From the NCBI GenBank assembly GCA_035041965.1, contig JAPYMA010003038.1, forward strand, positions 186,001 through 250,000: a stretch of 64,000 nt of DNA, in the 5' to 3' direction. Below are positions 1-11,755 of this stretch, piece by piece. The position numbers and the translations under genes are program-made. The stretch's first letter is position 1, and each line of letters starts with the position of its first letter. Source of the DNA: Anisakis pegreffii. Taxonomy: Eukaryota > Nematoda > Chromadorea > Rhabditida > Anisakidae. Below the pieces are notes generated by a model. It made no database searches. It saw only the letters and a program-made list of their open reading frames with translations, and was not told the DNA's origin.

Positions 1-1746
1 ACAACGATTAATACTGAATCAATCACCAACTCTACAATAAGTACAAACAAAACGCCGAATGTGGGCTACAATTCTTTAATTAAGTAGTTCATAAACAACA
101 AATCGACTGAACACAATCAAACCTATCAACGGTAAATACATTATGAAATTATATCACATCAAACAAAACTCGTACACACTTACACAAATTTATGCATAAA
201 TCAATTGGAACGCTCAAGAATTAATATTAAAGAAAAATTCCTTACAAAAAAACCAGTAGATGTTTTAGTTTTATGAATGCTAACCAGGTAGTATGCCAGC
301 GTTCCCAGAAACAAGTAATATTAGCTGAATGTGCATAAGAGCGATTATCATTGTAGGAATTTGAGAGATATAAAAGTAATTTTGAAGTTGGGTGAACCGT
401 TCCTGATCAAGCTGTTTTCCACAATTCATCAATCACGCTTTGGAAATGTTCATGTCATCAAACAAAAATGAGTCTTTTGATACTACCAATGAGTTTTTGA
501 TCGCAAACATCGGCAGCAATGGATCAATTTACTGGGTTGTCGTTAAGGTGTAATGTATTGTTGGAGGGGTATGAGGGAGGGAGAAGTAACTGCGACTTGT
601 CGCGAGACCAAAGAAGGACACTGAGCGCAACAGCATGGGAACTACTGGTGTACAACATAATCTGCAATATTGATCGCATAACATAAATAAGATCAAAAAT
701 ATGTGAAAACTAAATGATATTCTAAAGGAAAGACTAAGACAAACACTGCATAGCACCATAAAATTGGTTTAAAAATGAAGGTACAAATACATTACTTTTC
801 CGATGTAACACTATAAAACTGATAATTAAAAAACAATTGAATAAATGTACAAATTAGATGAGGTGAGTAGAGAAAAGAACACACAATACACGTGAAGTCA
901 TAAAATATTGAAACAATGAATTGCAACATACACAATTAATTCTTCATCAGTTACGCTGTACTTCTTCAGATAAAACATCAGTTACGCTGTACTTCTTCAG
1001 ATAAAACAAAGAGGAGTAACAACGGCGAAGTCAGCATTTTCACAAGGGAATGACCCATTCCAAAAATCTCATGCCAGGGATTGCAGACGCCTTACCTGTT
1101 GCGAAATACATTGACACTGGTATATGAATACAACAAAGGAAAATATTTATCACCGGAATAACTTAAGTCAATGATTCATCACGTTTTGTGTTCATTTTAT
1201 GTCACTAATTAAGATTATCTCAAGATGTCACTAATTAAATCAACATTAATTTAAAGAACACTAAAGAGGCATCATTACCATTTCTTCTGTGATCATATAC
1301 TCCGAAACGGCAATAAAAGATCGATGGCCACATTCAGAAGTTCACTTTTGCAGACTTTCTGATGACCGCTTAATCGGCACCAACGATTCAATTACCATAA
1401 TCCAACCTCGTGACAGATAAGATAATTTCCACAACCCCTGTTGCTTCAATCTCAACTGCCAACAAACACTAATCGAAAATATCATTTAAATGAGTAACCA
1501 AATCATTTGGTTGACCAAAGCGAAGTAAACTAGTAGGCATTCAACTACAAAGGATCAATTTAACATATTTCACAACAAACCACAATCCCGATACTATTTC
1601 CTTACGGCATTGCCAAAAGTATATCCATAACTATATTCAAATAAATATAGTTACATACAGAGAAGAAACAATAAGATCATCAACATAATCGACAAAAAAC
1701 AATGAGAAATGAAACGGAAAGGGTGTTGCAGTACTCAGTCGAATGT
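1..1746. other. Window edge to first gene, no supported gene
   Basis: I find no exon chain here. The stretch holds a tandem duplication (945-1006, listed separately). On the minus strand a short frame reads from an ATG near 347 down to about 288 with a hydrophobic start and a GTTAGC donor; it could be a first exon of a secreted protein, but no second exon joins it in frame, so it is not called. The rest is AT-rich sequence downstream of the REI-like gene and presumably contains that gene's 3' UTR. Confidence 0.5.
945..1006. repeat. 31-bp direct tandem duplication, two copies
   Basis: The 31-bp unit beginning catcagttacgctgtacttc occurs twice head to tail (945-975 and 976-1006) with no mismatch that I can see. 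No gene overlaps it. It looks like a recent slippage or unequal-exchange duplication. Confidence 0.9.
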
Positions 1747-4700
1747 CTAATATCCAGCATTACTATCGCCACTTGCACTGCTCCTCTCCACATCACTTAC
1801 ACCACTTTGCAATATATTCCCCGTACGGTCTGTACACTCTTTTATCTCCTGTAATTTTTCAAAGCAGTTAATTATTTTTATAATTCCATCATAAAATTGC
1901 TTACAATTAATAATTCATAATCGCAACTCCAATCACCAACGAATGACCAAATACATCACACGATGAAAAAATGCTGCGTTCGATTTATTATTCAAATATC
2001 ATTAATGGAATGAGTTTCAGAAACATTATGACGACGCTTCAATAGCAATCATAATTTGAACTGAAAGTGTATGTTGGTATGGACAGAAATGAACTGAACA
2101 AATTTAAAAACTGCAGCCACTTAAATTCAATGGTTGAATTCATGTTAGTTCATGCGGGACACTCATTTGTAGACTCCATTTAAAAATATATAAATATTAA
2201 AGCAAAAGACAGGAAATTAACCTTCATAAGTATAGTGTGACTGCGCAACATTCCACATAATTCCTCAGTACCAATAACCGAATCATTATGAGTACTGCTT
2301 TCATTCGAGCATTCGCTATCACTGGTCTCGAAAGAATTGTTAATGTTCTGCTGAACATCGTCACTTCCACCCATTGTCACACCCTTTGGCAATGCCGTCT
2401 GATAACGGAAATCTGATGCTGCTGAATCATCTCTTGACAGTCTGAAGTCTGTTATATATATTACAAACTGATGAAACGCTTTATGAAGATCTATTTCGCT
2501 AAATTGGTTTCAAATGAAGTGTTGTTTAGATCAGTGAACAACAAAGTAACAAAGATTTTTCTAATTGTTTAATGAACATAAGATTCAAAAAATTTTGACT
2601 AAATCTGATTGAATTTGGATTTTGTAACAGAGCATTTCGAACAGATGCAAAGTTTTCCGAATAGAGAAATAAAAGACATACACAACTGACGTGCTCGATT
2701 TTTGATGCGATTTATCATGTGGTCTTATCAGTTGTTGTGCTAGCAATATCACTCCCGAACCGAGACTAACGTTCTTTGATGAATTTTGGTACTGATCATC
2801 CTGATCATCCACAAATATCAACGCATCATCGATCGATTTATCGTAGTTCATTGTCATCTATAAGTTCGTTATTACTGTTACGCTCATGGATAAAATGAGC
2901 AAATTCGTTAACTCGACGCACCCGAATTCTATACGCCTGAATTCATCTTATTTCATTGGAAACAATAACGAAATCAGTTGGTTTGAGAAAAAACTCAACT
3001 CTTGCAAACCGGCGTTAATTGTTAATCAAACTGAGGTTAAAATAACCAAGAAATGTTTCATCGAAGGCAACTGTTTTAAGAGCAATTACATTTGTGATTT
3101 ATATATTCAGCAAAGAAAACTTCGATGCACATAAATCAATGAAAGAACCTGATCGAGTTTGGATCGAATGCCTTTGAGTGCTTCTTGATTATCCTGATCG
3201 GCTTTCTTGCGAGACTCTTCATGTTCTTTTTCATTCTTACGTTTCTGAGATTCACTCGACTGCTGTTCACTCGCGAACGTCTCCGGATATTCACAACCCA
3301 CACCAGTTTCTCTTTTCATGCTTGACAACTGAAACAGTTCCATGGCACGTCAATTCTTCACAAAAAAACGCATTTTTTAAAATTCACGAATTGATACTAT
3401 TCTATCGCCCACACGACGACATACAACTCAAGGTCATCAGCTTCAAAAGGGTTATGGATGTTACGTTTAATTAAGGATGAATATTCGTAGTTGAATAATG
3501 GTACAGAAGAGTTTCATGAAGCATAAAAGTATGAAATGAAATCATAATGTAACGAACACTTCTCTGTTCATGAATCGAATCCGAGATTTGTTCAAGATTC
3601 CTCAACGACGTCGTATAATCGAATTTCTTTTGACGGACCTAAGCAGAGAACAAATTTATCATTTATATTACACTATGATCAGGAAAATAAGAGCAACTGC
3701 CAAATATAAAAAGATGTGACGAAAATAAGAAATGAAGTAAAATGCAAAGAAGCATAACAGGATGAATGTTCACCTCAATTTCGAGTTTAACGATGAGATC
3801 TTTTTGCTGTTCCAGAACACGAGTGAATTCAATACGTTGATCGAAATAATGACGACTTTTTTTAATGGCACGGGCGTTTTGTTTATGGAGAGATATAACT
3901 TTCATGGCTGTATTTGCCATTTGCGCTGATAAATTACGATGCATCTCTTCGGCTTGTTGCCTTTCGGATTCCGTTTCATTAACACGTTGAATATGATGAT
4001 TTAATACCTTTAATTCAATTAACATCATTTACTCTGGTCACTTCGAGTATTTATCTGATATTTTCAAATTATGATGGAAGAATTTCAGAAATAATGAGAA
4101 AACGTAAATGATAAGATGAGAGGAGTGTAACCTCAAGACATTCTGGCTCAATGCACTTTTGTCTATTCAGACTATCCTGAGTGAGCTTCACTTGTTGTTT
4201 CGCAACTGCATGCATCGAATTCGCGCGTTCGAACCGAATCGCTGCCTTCTGCGCCTCTTCGCGGAGTTTTCGCTCCTTTAATTCCGAAACAAGTAATTGG
4301 TGATACATCGCGATTGTTAACAACGTCTTTTTTACTTGCAGCGTTATCAACACTTCTTATAAATTCTGAGAAACAAACTGTTGTACGTCGATATCAGTAC
4401 TTTAAAAAGCTCAGTGCAAGAATCACTGTCATTGACTGTGCTCCTAGATCAGATCAGCAATCAACTGATCAATCCGCTTGATCAATTGACCAATAATTTG
4501 ATCATAAATGATCTGCTATATTTTCACCCCACACTAAATGAATTTCAACTGCATTAATAAATGATGTTTCATATACAAAAATTAAAGATTCAGCCAGTAT
4601 TTAAAATAGGGGTATTAATGACAATAAGCATTATTTTACCTCAAGCTTTGCCTCATAATAAGGTCGTGCCTTCTCAATAGCAGACCCATATTTTTTGCTC

Positions 4701-6259
4701 AGATCATTCAATTTCTGGGACCAGTTAGCTTGGATCTGCCTAAAATTGAGATCTGCCTAAAGTTGAAACTGATACAAAACATTCGTTGAATAGACATAAA
4801 TGTTTCATCGTCACACATGTATATTTATATTTTCTGATGATCTCGTCAGAGGTGAAAATGTCGAAATGAATGAGATAAAGCATCGAAACTCAGTTACTAT
4901 TACTCATGCACAAAAATAAAGTCAAAAAGAAAAGAATGAATTTGAAAAAAAAAAAGAAACAGCGAATGTGTAAACTAGTGAAATGAACACACCCAAAATT
5001 GGCCCTCGCTTCATCCAGTTGTAATTCCAATTTATTTATGACATCGGTTGCAATATTCAGTTTTTCTAGTTCTTCATGAACTCGATTCAAATGTTTAGCA
5101 TCAAGTGGAATTTCTTGATCGATCACAAAATTAACATCATCCACATCAATACCACTCTCATCGTCTGCAATGCAATAATGAGACAGGCCATTATTACTAC
5201 TTATTCATCTATTTCTATTTTATGCACAAGCTAACCGAAATCGTTCAAAAACGCTTCATTCAAAACTGCATCTCATCAAAACCAAAAAGGTTTGAAATTA
5301 ATTCATTGAGCTCATCAATGTGCAATTCACCAACTGGTGAAATTCACAATAGAAACATTGAAAATTTAATCTAATAACATACAACTCATTCAGTGTTTCA
5401 ATCCTAATGAATAGTATCATACTGAACCCCTTATTTTATCCAAAATCCAACTGTTACGTTTCATGAATTACTAAAACTAAATCGTGTCTGTTTACAACGT
5501 ACACCAATAGCTTGTACGACTACAGCAGCAAAATGGATATACTTTAGCACCTTGTAAGAGTGAGCCTAAGCACAAATCTACGTGTAAGCCTGAACTTAAG
5601 GATGAGCATCGAATTAAGAATGGACGAGGCTATGATACAAGATACACTTCGGTGTACCCGTAGAAATTCACACACTGTCGATACATTAATACCAAGGCAC
5701 ACTATTACTGCACATAACCAGTTGTCATCAACAACCATAAAACTTTTTTTAAGTATCACAGTTACCTACCGTACACCATAAATATGACTTATGAACTCAA
5801 GTATTTTTGAGGACGTAAGGAAAGCAAACTAGATGAGAAACTTGATGAGAAAAAATAAAACCTGAAATAGTGAAACGTGAAAGAGTCAATAAAATGTAGT
5901 TTGAGAGAAATCATACAGTCAAACGATCAAATAGAAAATGACAAAACTAAAAATCAGATGACCAAATTTCATAGTTTAATTCACTCTCTAACAGTCAAAC
6001 AGGTATTTAAGAATCATCTCTTAAATAAGTAGGTAAACATGAAGTTATCCATAACTAAACAATGACATCTAAAATACAGTCATTTGTTTGTTTACACACA
6101 GACACAAAGGATAACCTGCAGATAGTTCGATTACTGTTCAATGAATGAATAAATAAATAAATAAATAAAAAGCAAACCATTCGCAGCGTGCGAAACAGCT
6201 GAAGTAGTGGCAATATCGAGATCACTATCCACTATTGTTACCACATCATTATCACTCAT
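1747..6259 (-). CDS. SH3BP5 / REI-type Rab11 guanine nucleotide exchange factor
   Basis: Ten exons on the minus strand give 498 aa: 6178-6259, 4993-5164, 4640-4739, 4132-4275, 3774-4007, 3558-3638, 3149-3328, 2684-2857, 2222-2449, 1747-1848. The phases join without a break from ATG to TAG. The first five exons carry the long coiled coil of the SH3BP5 family: EELEKLNIATDVINKLE, then KARPYYEAKL, EEAQKAAIRFERA, LNHHIQRV, KKSRHYFDQRIEF and LRNLEQISDSIHEQRS. Each aligns at the same spacing with human SH3BP5. The tail is Ser- and acid-rich and unordered, with a conserved-looking patch SLGSGVILLAQQLIRPH. In animals these proteins activate RAB11 on recycling endosomes and late Golgi (C. elegans REI-1/REI-2). 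Two acceptors read AATTAAAG and one donor reads GTTCGT, both atypical but fixed by the alignment. The start is the only ATG in frame with the coiled coil. Family is certain; the exact 3' exons are less so. Confidence 0.92.
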
Positions 6260-6576
6260 TCGGATTGGATTTCGTTCAAATTCGAGCAATTAATTGATAC
6301 TATCAAATATTTATTTTTCAAAGTCAGCACTTTCCTTCCACTATACCAATCCACAGCAGTTGGTTGTATTTTCTACGTACATAATTATCGCAATGGTTAT
6401 TGCAAATTTGATGAATTATCTATTGTGAAGAGCACACAATCACTGAACGTGCCAACAACGGAACAACAATTACCAACCGCAAAGACCAGAAATTACGAAC
6501 GCCATTGAAAGAATGATCAAAAATCATAGAAGCCGGGTGAGAAATATCAGAATAATGTGATAATATCGACTATGAA

Positions 6577-6673
6577 AAAATAACGTACGAATAGCATCAC
6601 TGAGAAAATAACGTACGAATAGCATCACTGAGAAAATAACGTACGAATAGCATCACTGAGAAAATAATGTACG
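6577..6673. repeat. 28-bp tandem repeat, 3.4 copies
   Basis: The unit aaaataacgtacgaatagca plus tcactgag repeats at 6577-6604, 6605-6632 and 6633-6660, followed by a partial fourth copy with one change (6661-6673). It lies about 320 bp upstream of the REI-like start codon, so it may fall in that gene's promoter region. A short (aaat)n run lies in the gene's first intron at about 6145-6168. Confidence 0.92.
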
Positions 6674-8252
6674 CAACATAATAATACGGTTATTTTGCCA
6701 ATAAAATTATTCTAACTATACGCATGAAAACAACATAAACAGAAGCAATAAGATGATTGTGATAAGAAAAGAGGCAAAGACAAGTAAATAAGAAGCTAAC
6801 AAGGAGATAAAGGCTGATAACGAGATAAATGATTAGAGAAAGACACAAAACGCCTAAGGCAGTGTACGTGATAATCTGTGAGAGTGCGTGTGTCTGTGAA
6901 TCTGTTAGTCTGATAACGTATCAACGTTTCGACACTAGAAAATAATCGATAATCATCACGTCAAAATTCCTATTTTAATCACCAAACTTTTGCAATTCAC
7001 AACAGAACAGCTGCGATTTTCGATGACAGTTAACTGGATCAACTCATGACAGCCTAACTGATCGATGAATAAGATGAGTTTCAACGTTCTTGAACTGAGA
7101 TCATAATCAAAATCAAAAGCAGCACGTCGCATAACGTGGGGTGTGCCCGTAAATGTGTACCTGTGCGCTGCGTAGTAACAACAACACAATGCACAGTTGA
7201 TCACTTGACATAGACTCCACCCACGAATCGATAATGAAATGAGGATAAATGAGACTGCTACGAATGTACATCGATGGCACGAAAATGAGGCATAACAACA
7301 TGAGATGGATTATTTCAGTTGACATTCCGCAGTGTTATTTCAGTGTTTGTGATGACTTTTATGACATGCTTCCTCGATTCGTTCGTGCAATTGGTTAGGA
7401 ATTTATCGACACCAATCAGCGATTGTTGACCTCGAAAAGTTTGTCTTCAGTTGGTTTATGCCTTTTGTGCGCATAAATTTGTTGTTTCGACACCTTCCTA
7501 ATCAACTTTTCCGGCAAAGGGATTGTATGATATCACGGAACTTTGCAAACTCATTGTTCTTAATAACAATTGATGACGTTAACCAGTGACGTTCACGTTA
7601 ATGACGTTGATCAATCCCTGTGCATGTTAACAATTCGCTATGTTCAAAAACAGTTGTAATTCTCTTCCATCGCACATTACAGTTGTCATATTCGAAATAT
7701 GTTTGTCCGGTATAACGTTACCGTATGCGGTAAAACCACGTCCCCAAGTCACATGCTCGTGACCTTTTCCCCTCTATTCAGTGATCGAGTCACATGATCG
7801 ATCACGAATGAGTTTTCCTATTGCACATAAACAACACATTTATAATAACACTGAATGTGAAAATGCTTTGCATTCGTTTGATATGATTTCCTCGAGGACA
7901 TTTTTGTCACTACAGTCACTCCCTGGCAACGGTCTCATAGAGCAAGCATTATGCACGAGTGGCTGTCGAAGGAGGATTACCCTAAAATTATTTCATTTGT
8001 GTAGCGTAATTGAAATAAGTATTTTCTCAAAAGTTGTATCGATAAAAGTCGTTGAATGTTGATTGTGTGAGCATCTTTTATGCATCATTCATTATTTATC
8101 TGTCGCGAAATATCGCGATTACTAAACAAAAATATGAACGAAAGTACAAAATCTATGGTGATTATTATGTGACTAAATTAGATTGCTCTGAGTGGGCATA
8201 ACAAGATATATGAAGTCATCAATTATATGGAGTGAATTTGACACTCAAAGCC

Positions 8253-8364
8253 AGCGAACTATGCAAGCTCATTATTACAATACTCATACTTCAAATATCC
8301 TAAAGGACAAAGCCAACGAACTATGCAAGTACATTATCACAATACTCTTACTTCAAATATATGG
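8253..8364. repeat. Imperfect tandem repeat of about 58 bp, two copies
   Basis: The block cgaactatgcaag ... cattattacaatactcat acttcaaatat is repeated once, with scattered substitutions (for example ctcattattac versus tacattatcac). The two copies abut within one AT-rich stretch. No coding role is apparent. Confidence 0.8.
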
Positions 8365-8702
8365 CTATTTTTATAATACAAACTGGAATACCTACGCAAT
8401 CATTACAAATGCTTACAGGACAATCGCAATTATCACGAACTTATTATGGTCGAAAAGGATCTTTTAGCCAGAGAGAACCGTCGACACCCACTTTTCAGAA
8501 GTATAAAAGGTCGAGATTGGAACGACAACTCCATTATGTGATCAGTGATTCTTCCTCTTTTAATGTTCACTTGATACCTCATTCCATAATTTTGAATATC
8601 TGTATCTTAACAAATAATTTACGATGTTATGTTAAAGATTATTCGCATATGTATGTTATGATGTTATACCTATTCCGTATATTACGCGCTCGCATTATTT
8701 AG

Positions 8703-8948
8703 TATGTTGATTTACCGAAGTTTGGGTGTACAACAATACAAGGAGCGATCCGTAATCCTCTACACAGAGACAGTAAAAAGGCACTCAACCAAATTGGACC
8801 AGAAACGAGTCGTTGGCCAGGCGAGGACCGAACAAAATATTCAGTCAAAACAACTATACCGCGTGGCATAAGAAGGCGAGCCAAAAGGAATCACCGACCG
8901 ACTGTACAGATAGGTTGTTTAAAAGTTACAACCCGAGTCGAGATATAG
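8703..8948 (+). other. Open plus-strand frame of 81 codons without a start, possible exon or element relic
   Basis: The frame begins after an acceptor-like ttatttag and ends at a TAG. It is basic and polar (contains SRWPGEDRTKYSVK and RGIRRRAKRNHRPTVQIG) and is richer in GC than its surroundings, unlike the hydrophobic chance frames of this AT-rich DNA. There is no ATG and no convincing partner exon. It may be an exon of an unseen gene or a piece of a mobile element. I do not recognise a family. Confidence 0.25.
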
Positions 8949-11755
8949 AGAAGTTATAAAAACAACGCAACAAGAAAACTTTTCTGTACACTATCAGGTC
9001 TTGTGGAATCCAAAACAGACAACAGTGTAAAAGTGGATTCTGACTATTGATGCACACTGTTTATCTGCAGCCAATTTCAATTTAATCCTATGTCTAGTAT
9101 TGTGTGAATATATTCTTATTAATGTGTTCATATGAGGCAATCGATCTTTTTCACAAACTCAACTATGCATATTATTTGACTGGCATTCAAATTCTCGGTT
9201 AATTATTTCTGCCACTCAAACAATTTATGAACGTTCTACAATTCACAGTAACAGCAGTTCACCAATTGCTTCCATTCTCACTTCAGTGCCATCCTGAATT
9301 GCAGTCCTGAAAAAGAGCTTACCATTTCTAATCGTTTAGCAACGAATTTCAAATGGCAATGTGACACTGAAACAAAAATTGCACCTATCATCACTTAAAT
9401 AACTGATTATTAATCATCATAAATATCTCCTCATAACTAATCGTCACAAATAGCCAATATGAAGTTCATCAACAGATAACATATTTTTAATCAAAATTAC
9501 TTATAATTTATCCGAGAGGTCGGCATTTGATGGCTGTCTTCCTACATCAACGAATATTTTTCTTCTTCAAATGCTTCTACAATTGGAATGAATGATCGAA
9601 TAAATTGATTAATTACACAAAAACAAAAATGTACAAGAAATATATATGAAAAAAAGTGGAAATGTTGAATACGATGTCGATATTTGCCGATATTCAAAGA
9701 CCAGTTTAGAATATTATCACCATTCGTAACGAAAGCAGAAAACGAGATGTGAAAGCGGTCAGTGTTGATTAGTTTATATTTGAGATGAATGAAGACAACA
9801 ACATTTTTCTAATACAAGTCACGTTCCAAAAAACAAATGATGTGAAGTATCGAAACGACCACATCGCAGTTCATTACAAACTGAAAGTACTTTACTAGAA
9901 CGCCATTGCACAATAAACATGATCACGCACATTTCACTCGTCACGAAAGATGCAGCAAGCAATTAGATATGAGAACTTTTCGTCAGCCAATTTAAAATGA
10001 AATTTCGGCTATTGTTATGAGTAAATAGATGACAAAAAGGTGGTCAACGATGACGCTGAAGATTTATCTACTTATTCATTTATTTATATAATCAGTAATA
10101 ACGACCCATTACGAGTTTATGCCCCTCTGTTATCATCAGCATCACAAATATCACATTCTTCCTTCCGTGACATCATTCTTTCCGCACAGCTAACGATAAT
10201 ATCGCTGGAGATCATCTGTTTTCATGAAAATCGAACTTCGACTATTGATTTGACGAGCACGCAGACGTTGTTCTACTCTCAATGAGTTCCAGGGAGATGG
10301 ACTCGAGTGCACTCTGTCAGACTCAAAATGAACCCCAAAATACACTCCGCTTGATCAGTTGAACGAACATATGTCCAGTTAGTTGTTTGAAACAACTAAC
10401 ATTAGTAAACCAGTAGTCTTTCAGAATCATGAACAAACAGCGATTTTAATTTATTTAATCGAATAGATCCACATCGATCCGCCTACTAAAAATTCCACAA
10501 GCAGGCAATACGAATGCCCTTTTCCGTGAACACTCCTTAATTAATCGTGGTCAAATACCAATCCGATAAGTAATCGTAACTTTTTGCAGATCGTCAGAAC
10601 TGTCGGCAAACCAACCACTCAATGTTCGAATAGCAAGTCCAACCGATGCTCAAGATGCGAATATACGATTAACAGTATGGGTTTTCATTATCCTGTCACC
10701 ATTAATATCAATTTAGTAATGACTGTTCCGATCTATTGCTATAAAATTGCGCCGAATTATGAACTATAAAATTGTAGATTGAATGCATAAATACGAGTTA
10801 ATAATCCAATAAATGTCATCAAATTGAACCAAAATCGAAATGAGATTAAATTGAAATTCGCTGTGAATAAATGGTGTGCATCAAAAGTTTGAATGCCATT
10901 GCCATCAGAGTAATTACTGGTTTATTTGTAGAAGAAATGCGGAGTGTATGGAAAATTTATTGAGTATTTAGTGAGGTCGTTTCAGATGCAATAAATTATT
11001 TCAGTAAAATTTATTACATACGTATTATCGAGATGATATTGACCAGTTTCCCTTTAACAATTCACATGTCTGCGCTCTCCCACTGGCTTATCAATAGAAG
11101 TTGAAAGGGAACACAATCGCTGAGAAAGGAGTAACAAGGAAGGAGAATAAAGCAATCGGGAATTATCAGAGTACAACAATGTTTTCAAAATAGTTTATGA
11201 AGAACAGAGAACCGGAGAAGTTCTGAGGTAAGATGTCCAAGAGAGGAAAGAATAGCAATGTTACTCAACCATGAATATAAGCATTTTCTATGCAGTAACT
11301 TGAGAGTTTTCGAACAGTGATTCTTATACTGTCGCATTCCGTCTCTACTTGATCGCATGGCTTATGGCAATTCCTCACTCCAACAATCCAATTCCCTCAT
11401 TCAGTGATAATCTATTACATTCCGTAATATATCTAGTAAACGTTGAGAAGTTTTCCGTCAAAGATTCCTCAGAAGCATAATAAAATTATTTCGTTGTGAT
11501 CAAATATGTATTTTGAAAACACTGCTGAACACATCAGTGAAGGAAATACGAACAAAAAACTATAATCACCATCGATTTAATAACTCCTCAAGCTCCTCAT
11601 CATTACCCCCTCAACAAGCTGACTATTTTCTTCCCTCTTATGAGAACCAATTTTAGGGGGTAATGTTTCCCAAAAATGGACGAATCCATCCGGCCGGTAA
11701 TTGACATTCTTTTAGTTATCGATGGAAGATCGTCCGATGAGTTCCCAAAGTTTTG

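Larger units (their letters stand above)
6260..11755. other. Intergenic, no confident gene
   Basis: Between the REI-like start codon and the stop codon of the next minus-strand gene I see no chain of exons. It should hold the REI promoter and the neighbour's 3' UTR. It contains the 28-bp repeat (6577-6673), a roughly 58-bp direct repeat (8253-8364) and an 81-codon open frame without a start (8703-8948), both listed separately. Confidence 0.45.
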
